Positions 15,012-23,338 of a stretch of 64,000 nt of DNA are shown piece after piece. Source of the stretch: Achromobacter xylosoxidans (GTDB lineage: Bacteria; Pseudomonadota; Gammaproteobacteria; Burkholderiales; Burkholderiaceae_B). A program made the position numbers and the translations under genes. Every line of letters begins with the position of its first letter. Positions within the stretch are counted from its first letter, which is position 1. Location: positions 2,480,001 to 2,544,000 of the forward strand of contig NZ_LN831029.1 of the NCBI RefSeq assembly GCF_001457475.1, given 5' to 3'. The notes below the pieces were generated by a model. The model made no database searches and was not told the DNA's origin. It was given only the letters and a program-made list of their open reading frames with translations.

Positions 15012-15995
15012 TTATTGCGGTTCGATCTTCGCGTCGATCGCGCGCTGGGTCCAGATCTGGCGTTGCGATTGCGCGAAGGCGCGGTGTTCGGCCAGCGTGT
15101 TGGGCGCGACCTGCATGCCCAGCGTCTCGAACTTGGCGATGCTGTCGGGCTCGCTCAGGATGCGCGTGATTTCGCGGTTCAGGCGCTCGACCACCGGAGC
15201 CGGCGTGTCCTTGGGCGCGGCCACGCCCACCCACACCACCAGGTCGAAATTCCGGTAGCCCAGTTCTGCCAGCGTCGGCACGTCGGGGAAGTCCTTGGAA
15301 CGCGCCTGGCCGGTGAAGGCGATGCCCTTGAGCTTGCCGCTGTGCATGAACGAGGTCACCACCGACAGGTCGGCGAACAGGTAATCGACGTGGCCGCCCA
15401 ATAGGTCGGTGACGGCGGGCGGCTGGCTCTTGTAGGGCACGGCGTTGGCGGCGGCGCCGGCGACGCTGTTGAAGGTGGCCCCGGCGATCTGGCTGGTGGG
15501 CGAGCCGTAGGCATAGTTCAGCGGCTTGGCGCGGGTGGCCTGCACCAGCTGCGACACCGAGCCGTAGGGGGAATCGGCGCGCACCACCAGCATCATGGGA
15601 ATGGTGGCGATGCGGATGACGTGGATGAAGTCGCCGGTAGGGTCGTAGGGCAGCTTGCGGAACAGGGCGGGCGTGGCCGAGTGCGTCGAGCTGCTGGTCA
15701 GGATCAGGGTGTAGCCGTCGGGCGCGGCGCGCGCGGCGGTGGACGAACCGATGGTGCCGGACGCGCCGGGCTTGTTCTCGATCACGATCGGCACGCCCAG
15801 GCGCGGGCCGAGCTTTTCCGTGAGGATGCGGGCGCTGGTGTCGGTGGCGCTGCCGGGCGAGAACGGCACCACGATGGTGATGGGCTTGCCGGGGTAGGCG
15901 TCGTCGGCCTGGACGGCGCTGGCTGCTGTGCCCAGGGCCAGGGCGCAGCAGGCGGCGAACCGGCGCATGCGGCTGCGTTGCGGGGATCGGGTCAT
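15012..15995 (-). CDS. Bug/TctC-family periplasmic solute-binding receptor
   Basis: 327 residues. It has a signal peptide (RRFAACCALALGTAASAVQA, cut before DDAYPGKP) and the family motifs ITIVVPFSPGSATD, VIENKPGASGTIGSS and ARAAPDGYTL. The ATG at 15995 follows AGGAGA. It lies downstream of a LysR gene and the CaiB/enoyl-CoA hydratase pair on the same strand, so it may bind the carboxylate handled by those enzymes. No permease genes are adjacent. The ligand cannot be predicted from sequence. Confidence 0.92.
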   Translation of the reverse strand: MTRSPQRSRMRRFAACCALALGTAASAVQADDAYPGKPITIVVPFSPGSATDTSARILTEKLGPRLGVPIVIENKPGASGTIGSSTAARAAPDGYTLILTSSSTHSATPALFRKLPYDPTGDFIHVIRIATIPMMLVVRADSPYGSVSQLVQATRAKPLNYAYGSPTSQIAGATFNSVAGAAANAVPYKSQPPAVTDLLGGHVDYLFADLSVVTSFMHSGKLKGIAFTGQARSKDFPDVPTLAELGYRNFDLVVWVGVAAPKDTPAPVVERLNREITRILSEPDSIAKFETLGMQVAPNTLAEHRAFAQSQRQIWTQRAIDAKIEPQ

Positions 15996-16142
15996 GAAAG
16001 TCTCCTGTGTTCTTCTGCGGCCGCGATGGCGTGCAACGGCCGCGATTTCCGTCATGATGCGGCCGCGCGGCTTATCGCAACAAGGGACTAATTTTCATAG
16101 ACCTATTCCGTATCCGGATAAGTGCCGCGCCGTGCGCATCGG

Positions 16143-16193
16143 CCCGGCGCCGCCTCACGCCCGGCGCCGCCTCACGCCCGGCGCCGCCTCACG
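16143..16193. repeat. Three tandem copies of a 17-bp unit at the 3' end of the LysR gene
   Basis: CCCGGCGCCGCCTCACG repeated three times without mismatch (16143-16159, 16160-16176, 16177-16193). The third copy covers the stop codon of the LysR gene at 16189. Each unit contains GGCGCC, so the RNA could fold. A length-variable tandem repeat is likely. Confidence 0.85.
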
Positions 16194-17133
16194 GTTCGGC
16201 GGCGTCCTCGTCGTAGCGGGTCGGGTCGGGCGCGGCCTCGCGCGCGCGCAGCGTCTTTTCCAGGTCCGCCAGGAAGGCGTCCGCCGCCAATGACAGGCGC
16301 GCGCTGTGGCGCTGGATCAGCCACAGCGCATGGCCGCGCTGGCCGGCGCCGCCGATGGGCGCGGTGACCAGGCCCAGCTGGCGCGCGAAGGCGCAGACGT
16401 AGCCGGGCACCACGGTGATGCCCAGGCCGGCCCGCGCCAGGTTCAGCACCGAGGTCAGCATGCCGGCCTCGATGCCGGACTGGAATTGCAGGTCGAGTTC
16501 GCCGCTGATGCGGTCGACGGCGCGCCGCACGCTGTAGACGTTGCGCAGCGTGATGTGCTCGTGCGCGGCCAGGTCGGCCCAGCGCAGCTGTTCGCGGCGC
16601 GCCAGCGGATGGCCGGGCGCGTAGGCGGCATGCATGGTGTCGCGGTAGATTACGCGCGCGGCCAGCTCGTCGCCGTCGATGTCGGTGGAGACGATGCCGA
16701 AGTCGGCGCGCCCGTGGCGCACGTGCTCGATGGTCTCGTCGGTGTTCAGTTCGAAGAGGTCCAGCTTCACGCCCGGATGGCGGCGGTGGTAGCGCGCGAT
16801 CACCCCGCCCAGCAGGCCGACCATCATCATCGGCGAGCAGGCCACGCCGACCACGCCGCGCTCCAGCGAGCGCAGCCCGGACATGCTGCGTTCGGCGGCG
16901 CGCACCGTGCCCAGGATCTCCTGGGCATAGGCATAGAAGTCGGCCGCGCCCTCGCAGGGCGTGACGCTGCGGGTCGAGCGCTCGAACAGCGGCTGGCCGA
17001 CTTCGGCCTCGAGTTCGGCGCACAGCTTGCTGACGGCCGATTGCGTGACGAAGGCGGCGCGGGCGGCGGCGGTGAAGCTGCGCAACTCGTAGAGCGCGCA
17101 GAACACGCGCAACTGCTTCAGGGTGATGTTCAT
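16189..17133 (-). CDS. LysR-family transcriptional regulator
   Basis: 314 residues starting MNITLKQLRVFCALYELRSF. A typical LysR winged helix (AARAAFVTQSAVSKLCAELEAEVGQPLFERSTRSV) comes first, followed by the co-inducer domain. Unlike most LysR regulators it is not divergent: it lies 76 bases downstream of the CaiB gene and upstream of a Bug receptor gene, all on the minus strand. It probably regulates these neighbours. The ATG at 17133 has no clear ribosome-binding site. Confidence 0.9.
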   Translation of the reverse strand: MNITLKQLRVFCALYELRSFTAAARAAFVTQSAVSKLCAELEAEVGQPLFERSTRSVTPCEGAADFYAYAQEILGTVRAAERSMSGLRSLERGVVGVACSPMMMVGLLGGVIARYHRRHPGVKLDLFELNTDETIEHVRHGRADFGIVSTDIDGDELAARVIYRDTMHAAYAPGHPLARREQLRWADLAAHEHITLRNVYSVRRAVDRISGELDLQFQSGIEAGMLTSVLNLARAGLGITVVPGYVCAFARQLGLVTAPIGGAGQRGHALWLIQRHSARLSLAADAFLADLEKTLRAREAAPDPTRYDEDAAEP

Positions 17134-17209
17134 GGTCGCGACGGAATGGGGGCGGGCGCCCCGGGAGGGCCCGGGACGCGCAAGCACGCGCCCGCCGCGT
17201 CCCGGGGAA

Positions 17210-18361
17210 TCAATCCGGATCGAGCATATCGCGATCCGCGTCCTGGCGCGGCGCCAGGCGGCGGATCGACCCGGGCGTGCGCGAGAAGCGCACCGGGATC
17301 GCGGTGGCCGTGAGCGTGCCTTCGGTGGGATGCTCGACCCGCTGGAAAAAGCCGGTGGCGGCCAGGTGCGGGTCGTCGAACAGTGCCTCGGGCGGGTTGA
17401 CGCGCGAGTGCGGAATGTCGGCGTTGGCCAGCAGCGCCAGCCAGTCTTCGGTGCTGCGCAACGCGACGATGTCCGCCAGGTCGCGGTAGAGCGCGTCGAA
17501 GTTGCCGGCGCGCGTCCGGGCGCTGGCGTAGCGTGGATCGGCGGCCAGGTCGGCGCGTTCGGCCAGGGTGAAGAAGCGCCGCCATTGGGCATCGGTATAC
17601 GGCAGCAGCGCCAGGAAGCCGTCGCGGGTGCGGTAGGGCCGGCGCTCGGGCGACAGCACGCGGCTGTAGCCCATGCCGCCGCGCGGCGGTTCGAAGGTGC
17701 GCCCGCCCAGATGCTCGATCAACGTGAAGGACACCAGCGTCTCGAACATGGGCACCTCGATCGCCTGGCCCAGGCCGGATTTCTCGCGCTCGTACAGCGC
17801 CATCGGGATGGCGTAGGCCAGTGTCAGCCCGGCCACCTTGTCGGCCATGATGGTGTTGATGTAGGCCGGCGCGCCGCTGTTGCGGCCCTGCAGGTCGGCC
17901 AGGCCGCTCATGGCCTGGATGATGTCGTCGAAGGCCGGCTGGGCGGCGTAGGGACCGTCCTGGCCGAATCCCACCGCCGAGCAATAGACCAGGCGCGGGT
18001 TGCGCGCGCGCAGGCTGGCGGCGTCCAGGCCGATCCGCGCCAGCGCGCGCGGGCGCACGTTGGAGATGAAGACGTCGGCATCGTCGACCAGCCGCAGCAG
18101 GCGGCGCAGGTCGTCCGGGTCCTTGGCGTTCAGGGTGACGCTGCGTTTGTTGCGGTTCAGGTTCAGGTAGACGGCGCCCATGCCGGGCGAGGCGGCCGGC
18201 GCCGAGGCGCGGAACACGTCGCCCTCGGGCGCTTCGATCTTGATGATCTCGGCGCCCATGTCGCCCAGGATCTGGGTGGCGTAGGGGCCCATGCCGACCG
18301 AGGTCATGTCGATCACGCGCACGCCGGCCAGTGGGCCGGCGGCCGGGACAGCCGCCGTCAT
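17210..18361 (-). CDS. CaiB/BaiF-family (class III) CoA-transferase
   Basis: 383 residues. Family features: RVIDMTSVGMGPYATQILGDMGAEIIKIE at the N-terminus, RNKRSVTLN, and FDDIIQAMSGL with the catalytic aspartate. It moves CoA between carboxylates, for example from succinyl-CoA to an imported acid. The ATG at 18361 overlaps the stop of the enoyl-CoA hydratase gene (ATGA), so the two are co-translated. Together they could activate an acid and then hydrate its enoyl-CoA. The substrate is unknown. Confidence 0.93.
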   Translation of the reverse strand: MTAAVPAAGPLAGVRVIDMTSVGMGPYATQILGDMGAEIIKIEAPEGDVFRASAPAASPGMGAVYLNLNRNKRSVTLNAKDPDDLRRLLRLVDDADVFISNVRPRALARIGLDAASLRARNPRLVYCSAVGFGQDGPYAAQPAFDDIIQAMSGLADLQGRNSGAPAYINTIMADKVAGLTLAYAIPMALYEREKSGLGQAIEVPMFETLVSFTLIEHLGGRTFEPPRGGMGYSRVLSPERRPYRTRDGFLALLPYTDAQWRRFFTLAERADLAADPRYASARTRAGNFDALYRDLADIVALRSTEDWLALLANADIPHSRVNPPEALFDDPHLAATGFFQRVEHPTEGTLTATAIPVRFSRTPGSIRRLAPRQDADRDMLDPD

Positions 18362-19152
18362 TGCGCCTCCCGCGCGCGCTTGCGGGCCAGGAACGGCGCC
18401 ATGTGCCGGCGCGGCTCGTCGGTGGCGAAGGCCGCGCCGAAGGCGTCGACGCTGCGGTCCAGGCCGGCCTCGACCGTGGACGTTTCCCAATAGCGCAGCA
18501 GCGCCTTCTGTGAGCGCACGGCCAGCGGTCCGCTGGCCGCGATGGGCGCGACGGTGCGCTCGACCAGCGCGTCCAGCTCGCCGGCCTCGCACAGGAATTG
18601 CAGGAAGCCCCAGCGCAGCGCCTGCTCGGCATCGACCGTGGCGCCGGTCAGCAGCAGCCAGTTGGTGGCCCCCGGGCCGATCAGGGACGGCAGCAGCACG
18701 GCGTGGATCACCGACGGAATGCCGACCTGCACCTCCGGCATGCCGAAGACGCCGTCGCGCGAACCCAGGCGGATGTCGCAGGCCGCCGCCAGTTCCATGC
18801 CGGCGCCCAGGCAGAAGCCGGGCAGGCGGGCGATGGTCGGCACCGGCACCGCGCGCACCGCTTCGCATAGGTCGCGCAGGCGGGTGATGAAGGCGCGGCC
18901 GCCGTCCGGATCGAGTTCGGCCATCTCATAGATGTTGGCGCCGCCGACGAAGGCCTTGTCGCCGCTGCCGCGCAGCACCAGCGCGCGGGCGTCGGCCTGC
19001 GCGGCGATCCAGCGCACGGCTTCGGTCAGGCCCAGCGTGACCGGCGAGGCCAGGATGTTCAGGCTCTTGGCGTCGTCGATCCGCAGCGTGTAGACGCCGC
19101 GCGCGTCGCGCTCGATGTGGCTGTGGGGGAAGGCGGGAATCGGGGCGCTCAT
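18358..19152 (-). CDS. Enoyl-CoA hydratase/isomerase family protein
   Basis: 264 residues of crotonase fold. The oxyanion-hole segments FVGGANIYEMAELD and LPGFCLGAGMELAAACDIRLGS are visible, as is FGMPEVQVGIPSVIHAVLLPSLIG with the usual catalytic-glutamate position. The start at 19152 is chosen by family length and a GGAG upstream at a rather long spacing. First gene of the CaiB operon. A hydratase or a related dehydratase/hydrolase activity is possible; the sequence alone does not decide. Confidence 0.9.
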   Translation of the reverse strand: MSAPIPAFPHSHIERDARGVYTLRIDDAKSLNILASPVTLGLTEAVRWIAAQADARALVLRGSGDKAFVGGANIYEMAELDPDGGRAFITRLRDLCEAVRAVPVPTIARLPGFCLGAGMELAAACDIRLGSRDGVFGMPEVQVGIPSVIHAVLLPSLIGPGATNWLLLTGATVDAEQALRWGFLQFLCEAGELDALVERTVAPIAASGPLAVRSQKALLRYWETSTVEAGLDRSVDAFGAAFATDEPRRHMAPFLARKRAREAQ

Positions 19153-19315
19153 GGCGGGCTTGTCTCCGTGAAGTCGGGGGATGCCACTCATGCTAGGCCC
19201 CGCGGTTGATCACGACAAACAAGTAATTTTCATGGAATGAGTCCCGGTTGGAATAAATCTGCCCATGAACGGGACGGCCCGCGCGAGCGCCACGACGTCG
19301 ACGCCGGCCACGCGC

Positions 19316-20002
19316 CTAGCGGTCCGCGACCGTGGTCAAGAGCGGCGAGTCGTACATCGCGGCGGGCGAGATGATGGGCTCGTCCCAGGGAATGTCCTTG
19401 CCGTAGCGCTCGCGCATCTTGGCCTGGACGGCGGGCGGACTCAGGTCGAAGCTCTTCAAGGGTTGCAGCGCGCCGATCCGCACGCCCAGCGCGCGCTGGT
19501 AGATCTTCCAGACCAGTTCGGAGCAGTAGATCCGTTCGTCCGACCAGCCGAACACCAGGTCGTAGGGTTTGCCGACATAGTCCGTGCCCACGCGAGCCAG
19601 CTGTTCGCGCGCCTCGGGCGTGAGCCGCGCCGTGTCGCGCAGGCGCTTGACGACATAGGCGCCGCGTTCGCCTTGCGCCGCCCAGGCCGCCAGCGGCGTG
19701 TAGCTGACCGTGGCGGCGGCTTCCAGCACGTAGGGCGCGCCCTGGCGCATCACGATCATGCCCATGTGGCTGTAGGGCGAGCGGGTGGCCTGCTGGATGG
19801 CCAGGCTCTGCGCGGAACGGGATTGCTGGAAGACCAGGTCGCCGGTCTGCACCGGCGGCGTGGCCCAGGCGGCGGGCGAGACCAGCGGGGCCAGGCATAG
19901 CGCCGCGGCCGCCACGGCGCTGGCCCGCAGGCCGGCCGCGCGGCGCCGGGCGTTTTCTGGATGAGGAGCGCGGATTGCGCGGGGCGTTGTCATCGGGTCC
20001 AT
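19316..20002 (-). CDS. YiiX/YebB-like permuted papain-fold amidase, exported
   Basis: About 228 residues with a hydrophobic export signal (ASAVAAAALCLAPLVSPAAWA). The mature part begins with GDLVFQQSRSAQSLAIQQAT, has YSHMGMIV with the expected catalytic histidine, and YCSELVWKIYQRALG with the nucleophilic cysteine. This is the order of permuted NlpC/P60-like (C92) hydrolases. These act on cell-wall peptides or lipid amides, and the natural substrate is not established. The start could be 20002 (AGGA 8 bases upstream) or 19993. It appears to be a single-gene unit. Confidence 0.85.
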   Translation of the reverse strand: MDPMTTPRAIRAPHPENARRRAAGLRASAVAAAALCLAPLVSPAAWATPPVQTGDLVFQQSRSAQSLAIQQATRSPYSHMGMIVMRQGAPYVLEAAATVSYTPLAAWAAQGERGAYVVKRLRDTARLTPEAREQLARVGTDYVGKPYDLVFGWSDERIYCSELVWKIYQRALGVRIGALQPLKSFDLSPPAVQAKMRERYGKDIPWDEPIISPAAMYDSPLLTTVADR

Positions 20003-20055
20003 TGCGTCGATTCCTGGCATGGGCGCAACAGTAGCATCCGCGCCGGATCGGCGCG

Positions 20056-20799
20056 TCAGGCGATGCCGCCGTTGGCGCGCAACACCTGGCCGTTGATCCA
20101 GCCGCCGTCGGCGCCGGCCAGGAACGACACAATGCCGGCGATGTCCTCGGGTTCGCCCAGGCGTTCCAGCGGCGGCATCTTGGCGTAGTGCTCGATCAGT
20201 TCCGCGCTCTTGCCCTGCTTGAACAGGTCGGTGGCGACCGGGCCCGGCGCCACGGCGTTGACCGTGATGCGGCGGCCGCGCAGTTCCTTGGCGAACACGC
20301 GGGTAAAGCCTTCCACGGCCGCCTTGCTGGCGATATAGAGGCCGTAGGTGGGCAGGTTCAGCGCCAGCGTGGTGCTGGAGACGTTGACGATGCTGCCGCC
20401 GTCGGCCAGCCGCGTGCCGGCCTCGCGCAGGGTGTTGAAGGTGCCGCGGGTGTTGATGTCGAAGGTCTGGTCGTAGACCTCGTCGGTGGCCTCGGCCAGC
20501 GCCTGCAGCTTCAGCACGCCGGCGCTGTTGACCAGCACGTCGATGCGTCCCAGGCCGGCCTCGACCTGGTCGAACATGGCGCGCACCTCGGCGGCTTTGG
20601 ACACGTCGGCGCGCACCGCCAGCGCCCGGCCGCCCGCGGCGCGGATCTCGCCGGCCAGGGCGTCGGCTTCGGCCGCGCTGGCGGCGTAGTTGATGGCGAC
20701 GGCGAAACCGTCGGCGGCCAGGCGGCGGGCGATCGCGGCGCCGATGCCGCGCGAGGCGCCGGTGACCAGGGCGACGCGTTGGGAGACTTGGGAATTCAT
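20056..20799 (-). CDS. Short-chain dehydrogenase/reductase (SDR)
   Basis: 247 residues with the classical SDR marks: TGASRGIG cofactor loop, NSAG, catalytic serine in NVSSTT, YGLYIASK with catalytic Y-x3-K, and the FabG-like end GGWINGQVLRANGGIA. The cofactor is probably NADP(H) (arginine in the glycine loop). The ATG at 20799 follows AGGAG. It is divergent from a LysR gene, which likely regulates it. The substrate is unknown. Confidence 0.92.
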   Translation of the reverse strand: MNSQVSQRVALVTGASRGIGAAIARRLAADGFAVAINYAASAAEADALAGEIRAAGGRALAVRADVSKAAEVRAMFDQVEAGLGRIDVLVNSAGVLKLQALAEATDEVYDQTFDINTRGTFNTLREAGTRLADGGSIVNVSSTTLALNLPTYGLYIASKAAVEGFTRVFAKELRGRRITVNAVAPGPVATDLFKQGKSAELIEHYAKMPPLERLGEPEDIAGIVSFLAGADGGWINGQVLRANGGIA

Positions 20800-20925
20800 G
20801 GTGACTCCTGGGTGGAATGTAGGACGAATCATGCGGTGGAACGAATCATGGACTATTCCAAAACAAAGATAATTAGGCCAGTTTTGCTAACATAATTTCA
20901 TCTGTATTAATAATAGAGCCCGCGC

Positions 20926-21846
20926 ATGGACCGTTTCCAGGAAATGCAGGTGTTCGTCCGGATCGCCGAGCGGCGCAGTTTCTCCAAGGCGGCCGAGGAT
21001 CTGCGGATTCCGCGGGCCACCGTCACCAATCTGATCAAGCGCATGGAAAAGCGCCTGGGCGCGCGCCTGCTGGAACGCACCACGCGCCAGGTGCGGCTGA
21101 CCCATGACGGCGAGGCCTATTACCGGCGCTGCGTGCGCCTGCTGGCCGACCTGGAGGAAGCGGACGGCGCCTTCCTGAACACCGCGCCCAAGGGCCTGTT
21201 GCGGGTCAACATGCAGGGCACCCTGGCGCGGGTGTTCGTGATGCCGGCGTTGCCGGGCTTCCTGGAGCGTTATCCCGACCTGGTGCTGCACCTGGGCGAA
21301 GACGACCGTCTGGTGGACCTGGTGCGCGAGGGCGTGGACTGCGTGCTGCGCGCCGGCACGCTGCAGGACTCATCGCTGGTGGGGCGCCAGATCGCCCTGA
21401 TGCCGCAGGTCACCGTCGCCAGTCCGGCCTACCTGGCGCGCTACGGCGAACCGGCCACGCTGGATGATCTGGAAGGGCACCGGGCGGTGGACTATGTGTC
21501 CTCGTCCAGCGGCCGCAGCCTGCCGCTGGATTTCACGGTGGACGGGCGCAACGTGCTGGTGCGGCCGGGCTCGGTCATCAGCGTCAGCGGCGCCGAGCTC
21601 TACGCCAGCGCGGCGCTGGCCGGGCTGGGGTTGGTCCAGGTGCCTCGCTACCGCGTGGCCGAGGACCTGGCCGCCGGCCGGCTCAAGCTGGTGCTGCCCG
21701 GCGCGCCGCCGGCGCCGATGCCGGTGTCGGTGCTGTATCCGCAGAACCGCCAGGTGTCGGCGCGGGTACGGGTGTTCAGCCAGTGGCTGGCCGGCATCTT
21801 TGGCCGCGCCTTCGGCCAGGACGATCAGACGATGCCGGTCAGGTAG
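20926..21846 (+). CDS. LysR-family transcriptional regulator
   Basis: 306 residues. The helix-turn-helix FSKAAEDLRIPRATVTNLIKRMEKRLGARLLERTTRQVRLT is of the AaeR/DmlR-like LysR branch, with a substrate domain containing LREGVDCVLRAG. It is divergent from the SDR gene over a 126-base AT-rich spacer and probably controls it. Its 3' end overlaps the convergent GntP gene by 22 bases. Confidence 0.92.
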   Translation: MDRFQEMQVFVRIAERRSFSKAAEDLRIPRATVTNLIKRMEKRLGARLLERTTRQVRLTHDGEAYYRRCVRLLADLEEADGAFLNTAPKGLLRVNMQGTLARVFVMPALPGFLERYPDLVLHLGEDDRLVDLVREGVDCVLRAGTLQDSSLVGRQIALMPQVTVASPAYLARYGEPATLDDLEGHRAVDYVSSSSGRSLPLDFTVDGRNVLVRPGSVISVSGAELYASAALAGLGLVQVPRYRVAEDLAAGRLKLVLPGAPPAPMPVSVLYPQNRQVSARVRVFSQWLAGIFGRAFGQDDQTMPVR

Positions 21847-23219
21847 TACACCGCGATCACCAGGAACACCGACAGCGTCGAGATCAGGGTGATGGCGAAG
21901 ATGTCGCCGTAGGACTGGCGGTGCGTCAGGCCGGTGACGGCCAGCAGCGTGATGACGGCGCCGTTGTGCGGCAGCGTGTCCATGCCGCCCGAGGCCATGG
22001 CGGCGATGCGGTGCAGCACCTCCATGGGGATGCCGGCCGCCTGGGCGCTGTCGATGAAGGTCTGCGCCATGGCCGCCAGGGCGATGCTCATGCCGCCCGA
22101 GGCCGAACCGGTGATGCCGGCCAGCGAGGTCACCGCCACCGCCTCGCCCACCAGCGGGTCGGGAATCGCCTTGAGCGCGCTGGCCACCATCAGGAAGCCG
22201 GGCAGCGCCGCGATCACGCCGCCAAAGCCATATTCCGCCGCCGTATTCATCGACGCCAGCAGCGCGCCCGAGACCGCGCTCTTGCTGCCTTCGGCGAAAT
22301 GCGCCTTGATGTGCGAGAACGAGAACAGCAGGATGGTGGCGATGCCGGCGATCAGCGCGCCCATCACCGCCCACAGCGCCACCTGGTCATGCGCGTTGAC
22401 CGGCAGGGGCTGCGGCAGGCCGGGCAGTTCGACCTGCGAGCCGGCCGGGTACCAGCCGGGAATCCAGCGCGTCAGCAGGAAGTTGGCCACGCCCACCACC
22501 ACCAGCGGCAGCAGCGCGACCAGCGGGTGATGCTCGCGTCCGCCGGCGGGCGTGTCCGGTTCGTTGCGCAGTTCGGTGCCGTAGCCTTCGCCCGCCAGCG
22601 CGGCGCGCTTGCGGCGCCATTCCAGGTAGGCCACCCCGACGGTCAGCGTGAAGGCCGCGCCGATCAGCCCCAGCCAGGGCGCGGCCCAGGTGGTGGTTTC
22701 AAAGAAGGTGGTGGGGATGATGTTCTGGATCTGCGGCGTGCCGGGCAGCGCCGTCATGGTGAAGGTGAACGCGCCCAGCGCGATCGCGCCCGGCATCAGC
22801 CGCTTGGGAATGCCGCCCTGGCGGAACATCTCGGCCGCGAACGGGTAGACCGCGAATACCACCACGAACAGCGACACGCCGCCGTAGGTCAGCACCGCGC
22901 ACACCAGCACGATCGCGATGATGGCGCGCTCGGCGCCGATCAGCCGCAGCACCGCCTGCACGATGGCGCGCGAGAAGCCGGACAGCTCGATCAGCTTGCC
23001 GAACACCGCGCCCAGCAGGAACACCGGGAAATAGAGCTTGGCGAAGCCCGCCATGCGCTCCATGAAAATGCCCGAGAACACCGGCGCCAGCGCCGACGGG
23101 TCGGTCAGCAGCACCGCGCCCATGGCCGCGATGGGCGCGCAAAGGATGACGCTGTAGCCTCGATACGCCGCCAGCATCAGGAATGCCAGCGCCGCCACCA
23201 CGATAAACAATCCGGTCAT
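21825..23219 (-). CDS. GntP-family proton/organic acid symporter
   Basis: 464 residues, about 12 hydrophobic segments. MTGLFIVVAALAFLMLAAYRG opens the protein, and TYGGVSLFVVVFAVYPFA and GSASGGMSIALAAMAQTFID are typical of GntP. Members carry gluconate, 3-hydroxybutyrate or related hydroxy acids. GGAGTAACGA precedes the ATG. It is convergent with the LysR gene and overlaps it by 22 bases. The gene pair SDR + GntP recalls 3-hydroxybutyrate-type utilisation, but this is only suggestive. Confidence 0.9.
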   Translation of the reverse strand: MTGLFIVVAALAFLMLAAYRGYSVILCAPIAAMGAVLLTDPSALAPVFSGIFMERMAGFAKLYFPVFLLGAVFGKLIELSGFSRAIVQAVLRLIGAERAIIAIVLVCAVLTYGGVSLFVVVFAVYPFAAEMFRQGGIPKRLMPGAIALGAFTFTMTALPGTPQIQNIIPTTFFETTTWAAPWLGLIGAAFTLTVGVAYLEWRRKRAALAGEGYGTELRNEPDTPAGGREHHPLVALLPLVVVGVANFLLTRWIPGWYPAGSQVELPGLPQPLPVNAHDQVALWAVMGALIAGIATILLFSFSHIKAHFAEGSKSAVSGALLASMNTAAEYGFGGVIAALPGFLMVASALKAIPDPLVGEAVAVTSLAGITGSASGGMSIALAAMAQTFIDSAQAAGIPMEVLHRIAAMASGGMDTLPHNGAVITLLAVTGLTHRQSYGDIFAITLISTLSVFLVIAVYYLTGIV

Positions 23220-23338
23220 TCGTTACTCCAGGAATGAAGGGTCAAGGGGTGTGGGGCTACACCTTAACCGATCGTTCCCGGCGGCTGTCTGACAGGGCGG
23301 GATGCCGGCCCGTTGTCGGACCGGACCCCATGCGCGCG

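Noticed and set aside
16143..16193. CRISPR-like repeat
   Set aside because: The 17-bp units are directly adjacent with no spacers; it is a simple tandem repeat.
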